Source: CALAEC01 sp050692915 (GTDB taxonomy: Bacteria; Actinomycetota; UBA4738; CALAEC01). Taken from it: 48,785 nt of DNA. A program made the translations under genes and the position numbers. How positions within the stretch are numbered: position 1 is the stretch's first letter; each line of letters starts with the position of its first letter. Positions 6,940 through 14,480 of the stretch are shown piece by piece. The stretch is taken from the NCBI GenBank assembly GCA_050692915.1, contig JBOGVU010000012.1:1-48785 (forward strand). The letters run 5' to 3'. Below the pieces are notes generated by a model that made no database searches, had not been told where the DNA came from, and saw nothing but the letters and a program-made list of their open reading frames with translations.

Positions 6940-8145
6940 CTATCGAACGGCCAGCGTGCGGAGATCGGTGTCCTCGTCGCGCAGGCGCGCCGGGTCCGGG
7001 CGGGAGCCGATCAGCTTCATGGCCCGGCGAACGTCCCGGCCCCGGTTCAGGCCGAGCGCCCCCAGCAGGACCCCCTCCATCAGGTAGAAGGCCACCCCCT
7101 CCAGCTCCTCCATCGAGCCCCGGATCACGATCTCGTCCCACTCGTACGCGAAGCCGGCGTACTGGAGGTTGACGTCGTACTGATCCGACCAGAACCAGTG
7201 CGGGTCGGTGAACGGCTCCTTCTCCCCCAGCATGGCGCCCGCAACGTGCGTCCCCATCTTCAGCGCGTTGTCGAAGTGCTCCACGCGGATCCCACGACCG
7301 AACGTGGGATGGGCGTGGTTCGCCATGTCCCCGCAAGCGAACACCCCGGGGGCCGAGGTCTCGCACCGCTCGTCGACCACCACGCCGTTGTTCACATCGA
7401 GGCCGGCGGCCTCGGCCAGCTCCACGTTCGGCTCGATGCCGATGCCGACCAGCACGGCATCCGTCTCGATCGGATCGCCCCGCTCGGTACGGACCACGAT
7501 CCGGTTCTCCGTCTCCTCGATGGCGGCCACACCGTCCTCGGTGCGGAGGTCCACCCCGTGGTCCCTGTGGATGGCCGCGTAGATCCGGCCCATCTCCTCG
7601 CCGATGGCCCGGCTCAGGGGGACGTGGTTCCTCTCCAGGACCGTGACCTCGGCGCCCTGCGACCTGGCCGAGGCGGCCACCTCGGCGCCGATGAAGCCGG
7701 CCCCCACGACCACGAGTCGCCCGGAGCCGACCACCTCCCGGAGCCGATCGGCATCGTCGACGGCTCTCAGATACAGGACCCGGTCCGACGGCTCGCCGGG
7801 CATCCTCCGGGGACGGCCGCCTGTGGCCAGGAGGACGCCGTCGGCGTCGAGCCGCTCCCCTCCCTCCAGAGTCACCGCCGGTCCGCTCGGGTCGAGGGCG
7901 GTGGCCCGGATCCCCAGCCGAAGCTCGACGTCCTGCTCCCGGTACCACTCTTCGGGATGGACCGGGAGCGCGTCGCGACCCTGCTCCCCTCGCAGGTACT
8001 CCTTCGACAGCGGAGGGCGCTCGTACGGGACCTCGGACTCCTCCCCGACCAGCACGATCCGTCCGTCGAACCCGCGCTCGCGGAGGCCCTGGACCGCCGC
8101 GGCGGCGGCCACCCCTCCTCCCACGATCACGAATCCTCGAGTCAC
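6940..8145 (-). CDS. FAD/NAD(P)-dependent oxidoreductase, ferredoxin-reductase type
   Basis: A 401-residue flavoprotein of the BphA4/rubredoxin-reductase type. FAD site: IVGGGVAAAAAV at residues 6-17. ATGGRPRRMPG in the middle, NAD(P) site VVVGAGFIGAEVA at about 146-158, and the second FAD motif VFACGDMA at about 270. The C-terminal third has the family's interface domain (HWFWSDQYDVNLQYAG). It should pass electrons from NAD(P)H to a [2Fe-2S] partner. No separate ferredoxin gene is adjacent; the Rieske domain two genes downstream in the same transcription unit is the obvious local candidate. The GTG start at 8145 has no Shine-Dalgarno but has TACGAT eight bases upstream. Confidence 0.85.
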   Translation of the reverse strand: MTRGFVIVGGGVAAAAAVQGLRERGFDGRIVLVGEESEVPYERPPLSKEYLRGEQGRDALPVHPEEWYREQDVELRLGIRATALDPSGPAVTLEGGERLDADGVLLATGGRPRRMPGEPSDRVLYLRAVDDADRLREVVGSGRLVVVGAGFIGAEVAASARSQGAEVTVLERNHVPLSRAIGEEMGRIYAAIHRDHGVDLRTEDGVAAIEETENRIVVRTERGDPIETDAVLVGIGIEPNVELAEAAGLDVNNGVVVDERCETSAPGVFACGDMANHAHPTFGRGIRVEHFDNALKMGTHVAGAMLGEKEPFTDPHWFWSDQYDVNLQYAGFAYEWDEIVIRGSMEELEGVAFYLMEGVLLGALGLNRGRDVRRAMKLIGSRPDPARLRDEDTDLRTLAVR

Positions 8146-8153
8146 GGCCGCCA

Positions 8154-8159
8154 ATCGTA
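8154..8159 (-). promoter_or_regulatory. Leaderless -10 element of the flavoprotein operon
   Basis: TACGAT on the minus strand, eight bases before the GTG at 8145. The hutH -10 element lies about 20 bases away facing the other way. Confidence 0.4.
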
Positions 8160-8177
8160 CGCGCTCCGGCGGTGCGC

Positions 8178-8183
8178 TAACGT
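8178..8183 (+). promoter_or_regulatory. Leaderless -10 element of the hut operon
   Basis: TAACGT ends six bases before the GTG start of hutH, which has no Shine-Dalgarno. No regulator gene or clear operator is visible. Confidence 0.4.
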
Positions 8184-8189
8184 TCCCCC

Positions 8190-9731
8190 GTGGGCCATCC
8201 CGACACCGTGGTCCTGGACGGGACGCCGCTGGGCGAGGACGAGGTCGTCGCGGTGGCTCGGCACGGGGCCAAGGTCGCCGTCGGCGAGGACGTGGCCGAG
8301 GCCATGACCCCGGCCCGGCGGGTAGTGGAGTCACACCTGGAGGGGGACCGGCCGATCTACGGCCTGACCACAGGGTTCGGCGCGCTGGCCGACGTTCGGA
8401 TCGCCCCCGAGGACCTGGTCCAGCTCCAGGCCAACCTGGTGCGCAGCCACGCCGCCGGCGCCGGCGAGCCGCTCCCGTCGGAGGTGGTCCGAGCCATGAT
8501 GCTGCTCCGCGCTCGCACCCTGGCCGCGGGGCGATCGGGGGCCCGGCCGATCCTGGTGGAACGGATCGCCGACCTGCTGAACGCGAACATCACCCCGGCC
8601 GTCCCCAGCCGGGGGTCGGTGGGCGCCTCGGGCGATCTGGCCCAGCTGGCCCACGCGGCCCTGTCCCTGCTCGGCGAGGGCCGCGTGCTGGTCGGGGAGA
8701 ACGGCACGGAGCCCGCGGGCGACTCCCTGGCCCGGGCCGGACTCGAGCCGATCGAGCTCCGGGCGAAGGAGGGCCTCGCGCTCGTGAACGGGACCGAGGG
8801 GATGCTGGCCCTGGGCACGCTCGGCCTCCACGATGCCCGGGCCCTGCTCAGGGCGGCCGACGTGGCGGCGGCGATGACGATCGAGGGCGCCCTGGGCACG
8901 GATCGCCCGTTCGCCGAGGACGTCGTCGGGCTCCGGCCCCACCCCGGTCAGGCGGACTCGGCCACGAACCTCCGGGCCCTCCTCGAGGGGAGCGCGATCA
9001 TCGCCTCCCATCGAGACAGCGCCCACGCGGTCCAGGACCCCTACTCGATGCGGTGCGCCCCCCAGGTCCACGGGGCCGCCCGGGACGCCGCCGCCTTCGC
9101 CGGCGAGGTGTTCGAACGGGAGCGGGCCTCGACGGTGGACAACCCCGTGGTCATGCCGGACGGCCGGGTCGAATCGACCGGCAACTTCCACGGCGAGCCG
9201 CTCGCTTACGCCATGGACCTGCTGGCCGTGGCCCTCACCGGCGTGGCCGGCATAAGCGAACGGCGGACGTACTGGCTCCTGGGGCCGGGCCAGCAGCGCG
9301 AGCTCCCGCCGTTCCTGTCGACGGACCCGGGCCTGAGCTCCGGCTACATGCTGGCCCAGTACACCCAGGCCGCCCTGGTGAGCGAGTGCAAGGTCCTGGC
9401 CCAGCCGGCCGGCATCGATTCGATCCCGACCTCGGGGAACCAGGAGGACCACGTCAGCATGGGATGGCTCTCCGGGCTGAAGCTCCGCCGGCTCCTGGAG
9501 CACGCCGGAACCGTGGTGGCCATCGAGGCCCTGGTGGCGGCCCAGGCGCTCGACCTCCGCGAGCCGGAACCCGCCAGGGGCACGGGCGCCGCTCTCCGAG
9601 CGGTGCGGGCCCGGGTCCCGTTCCTCGACCGGGACCGGGACGTGTCGGTGGACATCGCGGCCGCCGCCGAGCTCCTCCGGTCCGGCGCCCTGATCGAGGC
9701 CGCCGAGGCCGCGGCGGGACAGCTCCGATGA
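8190..9731 (+). CDS. hutH: Histidine ammonia-lyase
   Basis: A 513-residue histidine ammonia-lyase that removes ammonia from L-histidine to give trans-urocanate, the first step of histidine degradation. The MIO-forming Ala-Ser-Gly is in GSVGASGDLAQLAH at about residues 145-158. TTGFGALAD near residue 61 holds the conserved active-site tyrosine region, and STGNFHGEP near 330 is a family motif. Length matches the family (about 510). First gene of hutH-hutU-hutG; its stop overlaps the hutU start in ATGA, indicating translational coupling. Confidence 0.95.
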   Translation: MGHPDTVVLDGTPLGEDEVVAVARHGAKVAVGEDVAEAMTPARRVVESHLEGDRPIYGLTTGFGALADVRIAPEDLVQLQANLVRSHAAGAGEPLPSEVVRAMMLLRARTLAAGRSGARPILVERIADLLNANITPAVPSRGSVGASGDLAQLAHAALSLLGEGRVLVGENGTEPAGDSLARAGLEPIELRAKEGLALVNGTEGMLALGTLGLHDARALLRAADVAAAMTIEGALGTDRPFAEDVVGLRPHPGQADSATNLRALLEGSAIIASHRDSAHAVQDPYSMRCAPQVHGAARDAAAFAGEVFERERASTVDNPVVMPDGRVESTGNFHGEPLAYAMDLLAVALTGVAGISERRTYWLLGPGQQRELPPFLSTDPGLSSGYMLAQYTQAALVSECKVLAQPAGIDSIPTSGNQEDHVSMGWLSGLKLRRLLEHAGTVVAIEALVAAQALDLREPEPARGTGAALRAVRARVPFLDRDRDVSVDIAAAAELLRSGALIEAAEAAAGQLR

Positions 9732-11374
9732 GGGAGATCCGCGCCCCCAGGGGGCCGGAGCTGTCGTGCAAGGGCTGGCCCCAGGAGGCCGCCCTGCGGA
9801 TGCTCATGAACAACCTCGACCCCGAGGTGGCCGAGCGGCCCCAGGATCTGGTCGTGTACGGCGGGACCGGGCGAGCAGCCCGGAGCTGGGAGGCGTACGA
9901 GGCCATCGTCCGGGCCCTCCGGCATCTCGAGGGGGACGAGACCCTCCTGGTCCAGTCCGGGAAGCCCGTGGGGGTGTTCCGGACCCACGAGCTGGCGCCG
10001 CGGGTGTTGATCTCGAACGCGATGCTCGTGCCGAGGTGGGCGGACTGGGAGACGTTCCGCGACCTCGAGCGCAAGGGCCTGACGATGTACGGGCAGATGA
10101 CGGCCGGATCGTGGATCTACATCGGCACCCAGGGGATCCTCCAGGGCACGTACGAGACCCTGGCCGAGCTGGCCAGCCAACGGTTCGACGGCTCGCTCCG
10201 AGGCCGGGTCACGCTCACCGCCGGCCTGGGGGGGATGGGCGGGGCCCAGCCACTGGCGGTGACGATGAACGGGGGCGTGGCCCTGGTGGTCGAGGTGGAC
10301 CCCGCTCGGATCGAGCGGCGGGTGAAGACCCGGTACCTCGACCGGACCACCGAGGACCTCGACGAGGCCGTGCGGTGGGTGGAGGGCGCTCGTCTGTCAG
10401 GCCAGGCCGTCTCTGTGGGCCTCCTCGGCAACGCGGCCGAGACGCACCCCGAGCTGCTCCGGCGGGGATTCGGCCCGGACGTGGTCACCGACCAGACCTC
10501 GGCCCACGACCCGCTGGACGGGTACGTCCCCGCCGGCCTGTCCCTGGAGGAGGCTGCCGCTCTCCGGGCCGGGGAACCAGACGTGTACGTGAAGCGGGCC
10601 CGGGAGTCCATGGCCGCCCAGGTCGAGGCGATGGTGGGCTTCATGGACGCGGGGGCCATCACGTTCGACTACGGGAACAACCTCCGGGCCGAGGCCCGCG
10701 AGGGCGGGGCCGGGCGAGCCTTCGACTATCCGGGGTTCGTCCCGGCGTTCATCCGCCCGATGTTCTGCGAGGGCAAGGGCCCGTTCCGGTGGGCGGCGCT
10801 GTCGGGGGACCCGGAAGACATCGAGACCACCGACCGGGCCATCATGGAGCTGTTCCCGGACGACGAGCGCCTCCACAGGTGGCTCCGCCTGGCGGAGGAG
10901 CGGGTGGCGTACCAGGGCCTTCCCGCCCGGATCTGCTGGCTCGGCTACGGTGAGCGGCACCGGGCCGGCCTGCGGTTCAACGAGCTGGTGGCCTCCGGCC
11001 GCGTCGGCGCGCCGATCGTGATCGGACGGGACCACCTCGACGCCGGGAGCGTGGCCTCGCCGAACCGCGAGACCGAGGGCATGCGCGACGGCTCCGACGC
11101 CATCGCCGACTGGCCGATCCTGAACGCGCTGCTGAACACGGCGGCGGGCGCGCACTGGGTCTCCGTGCATCACGGTGGCGGCGTGGGGATCGGCTCCTCG
11201 ATCCACGCCGGGATGGTCGTGGTGGCCGACGGCACCGAGGAGGCGGCCGGCCGGCTCGAGCGCGTCCTGACCACCGACCCCGGCACCGGCGTGATCCGCC
11301 ACGCCGACGCCGGCTACGAGCGGGCGATTGACGTGGCCGGGGAGCGGGGGGTTCGCCTGCCGTGGCTCGAGTGA
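9728..11374 (+). CDS. hutU: Urocanate hydratase
   Basis: A 548-residue urocanase, converting urocanate to imidazolonepropionate with tightly bound NAD+. Visible motifs: YGGTGRAARSW near the N-terminus, TLTAGLGGMGGAQPLA in the NAD-binding Rossmann part, and the family region ending FCEGKGPFRWAALSGDP, which contains the conserved active-site cysteine. Length fits the family (about 550). ATG at 9728 overlaps the hutH stop by four bases. The next step enzyme, imidazolonepropionase (HutI), is not encoded in this window. Confidence 0.95.
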   Translation: MREIRAPRGPELSCKGWPQEAALRMLMNNLDPEVAERPQDLVVYGGTGRAARSWEAYEAIVRALRHLEGDETLLVQSGKPVGVFRTHELAPRVLISNAMLVPRWADWETFRDLERKGLTMYGQMTAGSWIYIGTQGILQGTYETLAELASQRFDGSLRGRVTLTAGLGGMGGAQPLAVTMNGGVALVVEVDPARIERRVKTRYLDRTTEDLDEAVRWVEGARLSGQAVSVGLLGNAAETHPELLRRGFGPDVVTDQTSAHDPLDGYVPAGLSLEEAAALRAGEPDVYVKRARESMAAQVEAMVGFMDAGAITFDYGNNLRAEAREGGAGRAFDYPGFVPAFIRPMFCEGKGPFRWAALSGDPEDIETTDRAIMELFPDDERLHRWLRLAEERVAYQGLPARICWLGYGERHRAGLRFNELVASGRVGAPIVIGRDHLDAGSVASPNRETEGMRDGSDAIADWPILNALLNTAAGAHWVSVHHGGGVGIGSSIHAGMVVVADGTEEAAGRLERVLTTDPGTGVIRHADAGYERAIDVAGERGVRLPWLE

Positions 11375-12261
11375 CCGGCCCCACGCTCATCGACGTTGCG
11401 GTGCCTATGCGCCTGGGGTCGATCTCCGGGGGACGGTTCGACCTGGCGCCGGCGGCGATACGGGGCGCGCTCGACCGATTCGTGGCCCACGGGCCCGAGG
11501 AGCCGGCGCGGATCGCACAGCTCGGGCTGACGCGCGCGGAGGACGAGGACATGAACGAGGTGGCCTCGATGAGCCCCGCCGACGCGTTCGAGCAGATCCG
11601 GCGCCACGTTGCCGTGGCCATGGAGGACGACGTCGGACGGATCCAGCCCGACCGAGCGGTGGTGGTCCTGGGCGGGGACAACAGCATCACCCGACCGGGC
11701 GTCCACGCCGCCGCCGCGCACACGGCGCTCGACCGGACCGGGCTCCTCACGATCGACGCCCACCACGACCTCCGGGAAACCGAAGGCGGCCTCACCAACG
11801 GCAACCCGATCAGGGCGCTGCTCGAGGACGGGCTCCAGGGATGGAACGTGATCCAGGTGGGGATCCAGTCGTTGGCGAACCCCGTGGCGCACGCCGAGGT
11901 GGCACGCGAGGCCGGCATCGCGGTCGTGACCGCGGACGAGGCCCGGCGGCGGGGCTTGGCCGAGGTCGTCACCGACACCCTCGAAGCGCTGGGCCGGCGG
12001 GTTGACGCGATCTACGTCGATCTCGACGTCGACGTGCTGGACCGGGCCTTCGCCCCGGCCTGTCCCGGTTCCAGGCCGGGGGGCCTGACGCCCTGGGAGG
12101 TCCAGGCCGCGGCCAGGGTCTGCGGCCGCCATCCCAAGGTCAGGGCCATGGACGTCGTGGAGGTCGACCCCGAGCGCGACGTGGCCGACGTCACCGCGCT
12201 CGCCGCGGCGTCGTTCGTGCTGGCCTTCGCCGAAGGGCTCGCCGCACGGATCAGCCACTGA
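11362..12261 (+). CDS. hutG: Arginase-family ureohydrolase, probable formimidoylglutamase
   Basis: A 299-residue ureohydrolase. Metal-site motifs: LGGDNSITRPG near residue 105 (His of the usual GGDHS is Asn here), DAHHDLR near 133 and DLDVDVLD near 216, giving most of the binuclear Mn ligands. Its place after hutH and hutU points to hydrolysis of N-formimidoyl-glutamate to glutamate and formamide; agmatinase or arginase activity cannot be excluded from sequence alone. The GTG at 11362 overlaps hutU by 13 bases and follows a GGGGAGCGGGGGG stretch at a sensible distance; a second GTG at 11371 would give a four-base overlap. A strong hairpin follows. Confidence 0.8.
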   Translation: MARVTGPTLIDVAVPMRLGSISGGRFDLAPAAIRGALDRFVAHGPEEPARIAQLGLTRAEDEDMNEVASMSPADAFEQIRRHVAVAMEDDVGRIQPDRAVVVLGGDNSITRPGVHAAAAHTALDRTGLLTIDAHHDLRETEGGLTNGNPIRALLEDGLQGWNVIQVGIQSLANPVAHAEVAREAGIAVVTADEARRRGLAEVVTDTLEALGRRVDAIYVDLDVDVLDRAFAPACPGSRPGGLTPWEVQAAARVCGRHPKVRAMDVVEVDPERDVADVTALAAASFVLAFAEGLAARISH

Positions 12262-12267
12262 GCAAGC

Positions 12268-12290
12268 GCCCCGGCCGGGTCGGCCGGGGC
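12268..12290. terminator. Bidirectional hairpin between hutG and the small membrane gene
   Basis: A ten-base perfect stem, 12268-12277 with 12281-12290, and a three-base loop between two convergent genes. No T-tract. Confidence 0.65.
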
Positions 12291-12317
12291 CTCGGGCCGA
12301 GCAATCGAACAGCGCGG

Positions 12318-12488
12318 TTAGTCGAACAGCGGGATCAGGTACCTGGCCACGAAGTACAGCACCACGATCGTGATGATTAAGATGAACCCGTACTTGATCA
12401 CCGCGTAGCCGGTCCACGAGGAACCCGGCTCGGTGGGCGGCGGGGCGCCGTGCGCATGCTCATCTCGATGCAGATGTGGCTCGGTCAC
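12318..12488 (-). CDS. Small single-pass membrane protein with a TTA codon
   Basis: A 56-residue protein. A hydrophilic His/Pro-rich N-terminus (TEPHLHRDEHAHGAPPP) is followed by one membrane helix (GFILIITIVVLYFVARYL). GTG at 12488 has a strong ribosome site, GGAGGGAG, about five bases upstream. One leucine of the helix is encoded by TTA (complement of 12378-12380), the only in-frame TTA codon I noticed in the window. A SigB-type promoter (12524-12549) lies directly upstream, between this gene and sigB, so it is probably a stress-induced membrane peptide. I do not recognise a family; the function is unknown. The coding case rests on ribosome site, promoter, helix and terminator together. Confidence 0.7.
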   Translation of the reverse strand: MTEPHLHRDEHAHGAPPPTEPGSSWTGYAVIKYGFILIITIVVLYFVARYLIPLFD

Positions 12489-12523
12489 GTCGAACTCCCT
12501 CCTTCGCTTGCTTTCTCCAAGAT

Positions 12524-12549
12524 GTTCCCTTCTCGGAGGGAGCTCAAAC
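12524..12549 (-). promoter_or_regulatory. SigB/SigF-type promoter of the small membrane gene
   Basis: GTTT (complement of 12546-12549), 16-base spacer, GGGAAC (complement of 12524-12529). It lies downstream of the sigB stop and gives a leader of about 30 bases containing the ribosome site of the small gene. Confidence 0.55.
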
Positions 12550-12554
12550 CGGGA

Positions 12555-13316
12555 TCAGCCGGTGCCTCCCACGGAGCGGCGCAGCTCCTCCAACGTGCGC
12601 GAGAGCAGCCGGGAGACGTGCATCTGGGAGATCCCCAGCTCCTCGGCGATCTGGGTCTGGGTGAGGCCGCGGAAGAACCGGAGGTACAGGATGGTCCGCT
12701 CCCTCCGGGGCAGCTCCCGGATCGCCGGGGCCACGCTCGTCCACCCCTCAAGGAGCTCGAAGGCCTCCTCTTCCTCCCCCAGCCGGTCCCCCTCGGTGGC
12801 GCCCTCCTCGTCCGTGGGCGCGTCGAGCGAGGCGGCCGTGTAGGCCTGGGCGGTCTCCATCGCCTCCAGGACCTCCTCCTCGGACAGGCCGGTCCGGCCG
12901 GCGATCTCCCCCACCGTGGGGGCCCGCCCGAGCTCCTGCGAGAGGTCCGTCACCGCCCTCCCCACGTTCATCCCGGCCTCCTGGAGCCGGCGGGGCACCC
13001 GGAGCGCCCATCCCTTGTCTCGGAAGTGGCGCTTCAGCTCACCCACCACCGTGGCGGTGGCGTACGTCGAGAACTTCACCCCGCGCTCGGTGTCGAACCG
13101 GTCGATCGCCTTGATGAGCCCGATGTTGGCCACCTGGATCAGGTCCTCGAGCGGCTCCCCTCGGCCGTAGAACCGCCGGGCCAGGTACTCGGCCAGGGGC
13201 TGGTACAGAGCGGCCAGCTCGTCCCTGGCGCCCTGGTCGGGGAGCCTGGCGAACAGCTCATCGGAGGGCTCCGTGTCCCCGGGGGTGGTCTCCGTCTCGG
13301 CGTCCCCGGCGTTCAT
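12555..13316 (-). CDS. sigB: RNA polymerase sigma factor, SigB/SigF/SigG subfamily
   Basis: A 253-residue sigma-70 family factor of the SigB/SigF/SigG group. Region 2 with EDLIQVANIGLIKAIDRFD and KFSTYATATVVGELKRHFRDKGW lies near residues 55-110. Region 3 is APTVGEIAGRTGLSEEEVLEAM. The region 4 helix-turn-helix is LTQTQIAEELGISQMHVSRLLSRTL. It directs RNA polymerase to stress promoters; several fitting promoters (GTTT-N15/16-GGGWA) occur in this window. Its ATG overlaps the stop of the upstream anti-sigma-like gene by four bases, the classic anti-sigma/sigma coupling. Confidence 0.93.
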   Translation of the reverse strand: MNAGDAETETTPGDTEPSDELFARLPDQGARDELAALYQPLAEYLARRFYGRGEPLEDLIQVANIGLIKAIDRFDTERGVKFSTYATATVVGELKRHFRDKGWALRVPRRLQEAGMNVGRAVTDLSQELGRAPTVGEIAGRTGLSEEEVLEAMETAQAYTAASLDAPTDEEGATEGDRLGEEEEAFELLEGWTSVAPAIRELPRRERTILYLRFFRGLTQTQIAEELGISQMHVSRLLSRTLEELRRSVGGTG

Positions 13317-13693
13317 CGGACCTCCATCTCCAGGCGAACCGCCGGGCCCTCCTCGCCGACCTCGAAGGCGGCGGTGTCGGTCAGGCCGGAAAGCACCCGC
13401 CACGCCAGGGTCCGTTCGGGCTCGAACGGCGGCCACGCGTCTGCTCCGGGGTCGGCGTCGCTGCACACGACCGCGGTGATCCGCGAATCGGAGGCGAACA
13501 GCCGGAGGACCAGGATCTCGGCGTCCCACGGCAGGGCCAGGAGGGTGGCGCACGCCTCGGAGACGGCCAGCCTGAGGTCCTCGATCCGGTCGTACGTGAA
13601 CTCGAGCCTGGCCGCGCTTCCCACGGTGACCGCCCTGAGCAGCCGAACGTAGTCCGGCTTGGCGGGAACGACGATCTTGACGTCTGGAGTCAC
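13313..13693 (-). CDS. RsbW-like anti-sigma protein with degenerate ATP site
   Basis: A 126-residue protein with the overall HATPase/RsbW layout, directly coupled to sigB and so very likely its anti-sigma factor. The N-box reads VSEACATLL: the Mg-binding asparagine of EACxNA is Thr. The glycine boxes expected in the second half are also not recognisable (SDADPGAD, EPERTLAWRVL). It may bind sigma without being a kinase. The GTG start at 13693 has no clear ribosome site; a minus-strand TAGTAT lies 12 bases upstream. Transcribed divergently from the STAS gene at 13744. Confidence 0.75.
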   Translation of the reverse strand: MTPDVKIVVPAKPDYVRLLRAVTVGSAARLEFTYDRIEDLRLAVSEACATLLALPWDAEILVLRLFASDSRITAVVCSDADPGADAWPPFEPERTLAWRVLSGLTDTAAFEVGEEGPAVRLEMEVR

Positions 13694-13704
13694 GGACGAG
13701 CGCC

Positions 13705-13710
13705 TATACT
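13705..13710 (+). promoter_or_regulatory. Possible -10 element in the divergent sigB/STAS region
   Basis: CTATACTAT reads as TATACT on the plus strand (towards the STAS gene) and TAGTAT on the minus strand (towards the anti-sigma gene). No well-spaced -35 was found; a TTGACG at 13677-13682 is 22 bases away. Direction is uncertain and both may be used. Confidence 0.35.
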
Positions 13711-13743
13711 ATCGGTCCCGGCGAGAGGAACAGAGAGGACGAG

Positions 13744-14088
13744 ATGGGCGAGAGTCTGCTGCTGGTGACCCGAGAGTCCGGCGACTGGACCATCGTCGAC
13801 GTCAAGGGCGAGGTGGACCTGTACACGGCGCCCCGCCTCAAGGGCCTGCTGACCGACCTCACGGCGGGCGGCCGCAGCAACATCGCCGTCGACTTCGCGG
13901 GCGTCGAGTTCATGGATTCCACGGGGCTCGGCGTGCTGATCAGCGGCCTGAAGAGATGTCGCGAGGCCGGTGGCACGCTGGCCCTGGTGGCACCGACGGA
14001 GCCGGTGCGGAGGATCCTGACGATCACCGGCCTCGATCAGGTCTTCGCCATCCACGACACCGTGGACGAGATGGCCGGCGGATCGTGA
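13744..14088 (+). CDS. STAS-domain anti-sigma factor antagonist
   Basis: A 114-residue single STAS domain of the RsbV/SpoIIAA type. The phosphorylatable serine is in EFMDSTGLGVLISGL near residue 59. Known relatives bind an RsbW kinase and release sigma when unphosphorylated. A GAGAGGA ribosome site precedes the ATG. It overlaps the next, RsbW-like gene by four bases (GTGA), so the two are a coupled pair, encoded divergently from the sigB pair. Confidence 0.9.
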   Translation: MGESLLLVTRESGDWTIVDVKGEVDLYTAPRLKGLLTDLTAGGRSNIAVDFAGVEFMDSTGLGVLISGLKRCREAGGTLALVAPTEPVRRILTITGLDQVFAIHDTVDEMAGGS

Positions 14089-14480
14089 GAACCGACACCC
14101 GGGAACGATTCCTGATCGAGCTCAGGCCCGATCCCGCGTACGTGGCGCCGGCCCGGACGTTCGCCTACGAGCTGGCCCGGCAGGCCGGGGTGGCCGAGGA
14201 GCTGCTCGACGACATCAAGGTGGCGGTGAGCGAGGCGTGCACCCGGGCCCTGGGCTCCACCGGGCTGCCCGACGGCCTCCGGGTCAAGGCCGAGCGCCGG
14301 GGGGATCGTCTGTTCTTCGAGATCCCGCAGGGCGAGGCCCGGGCGGCCTCGAGCTCGACCACGGATCGGCTCACGGCGGCGCTCAGCCTCGAGCTCATCA
14401 CCGTGCTGTTCGAGGACGGCGAGGCCACCGTGGACGAGGACGGTGCGCCCGTGGTCCGGTTCTCGGTCCCGGCGGCCTAG
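14085..14480 (+). CDS. RsbW-like protein with degenerate ATP site
   Basis: A 131-residue protein of RsbW layout (ARTFAYELARQAGVAEELLDDIKVAVSEAC). Its N-box continues EACTRAL, with Arg at the position of the Mg-binding Asn, and the glycine motifs are missing (FEIPQGEAR). It is probably a non-catalytic partner of the preceding STAS protein rather than a working kinase. GTG at 14085 overlaps the STAS stop. Its last four bases overlap the convergent phosphatase gene. Confidence 0.7.
   Translation: MRTDTRERFLIELRPDPAYVAPARTFAYELARQAGVAEELLDDIKVAVSEACTRALGSTGLPDGLRVKAERRGDRLFFEIPQGEARAASSSTTDRLTAALSLELITVLFEDGEATVDEDGAPVVRFSVPAA

Noticed and set aside
7604..11374. A 1256-codon plus-strand frame covering hutU and extending 2 kb upstream
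   Set aside because: Only the hutU part (from 9728) has protein-like composition. The rest is the wrong frame of hutH and the antisense of the flavoprotein.
12433..13652. Long plus-strand frames opposite sigB and its anti-sigma gene
   Set aside because: They are antisense shadows rich in Arg/Pro/Ser without domains; the minus-strand genes are unambiguous.
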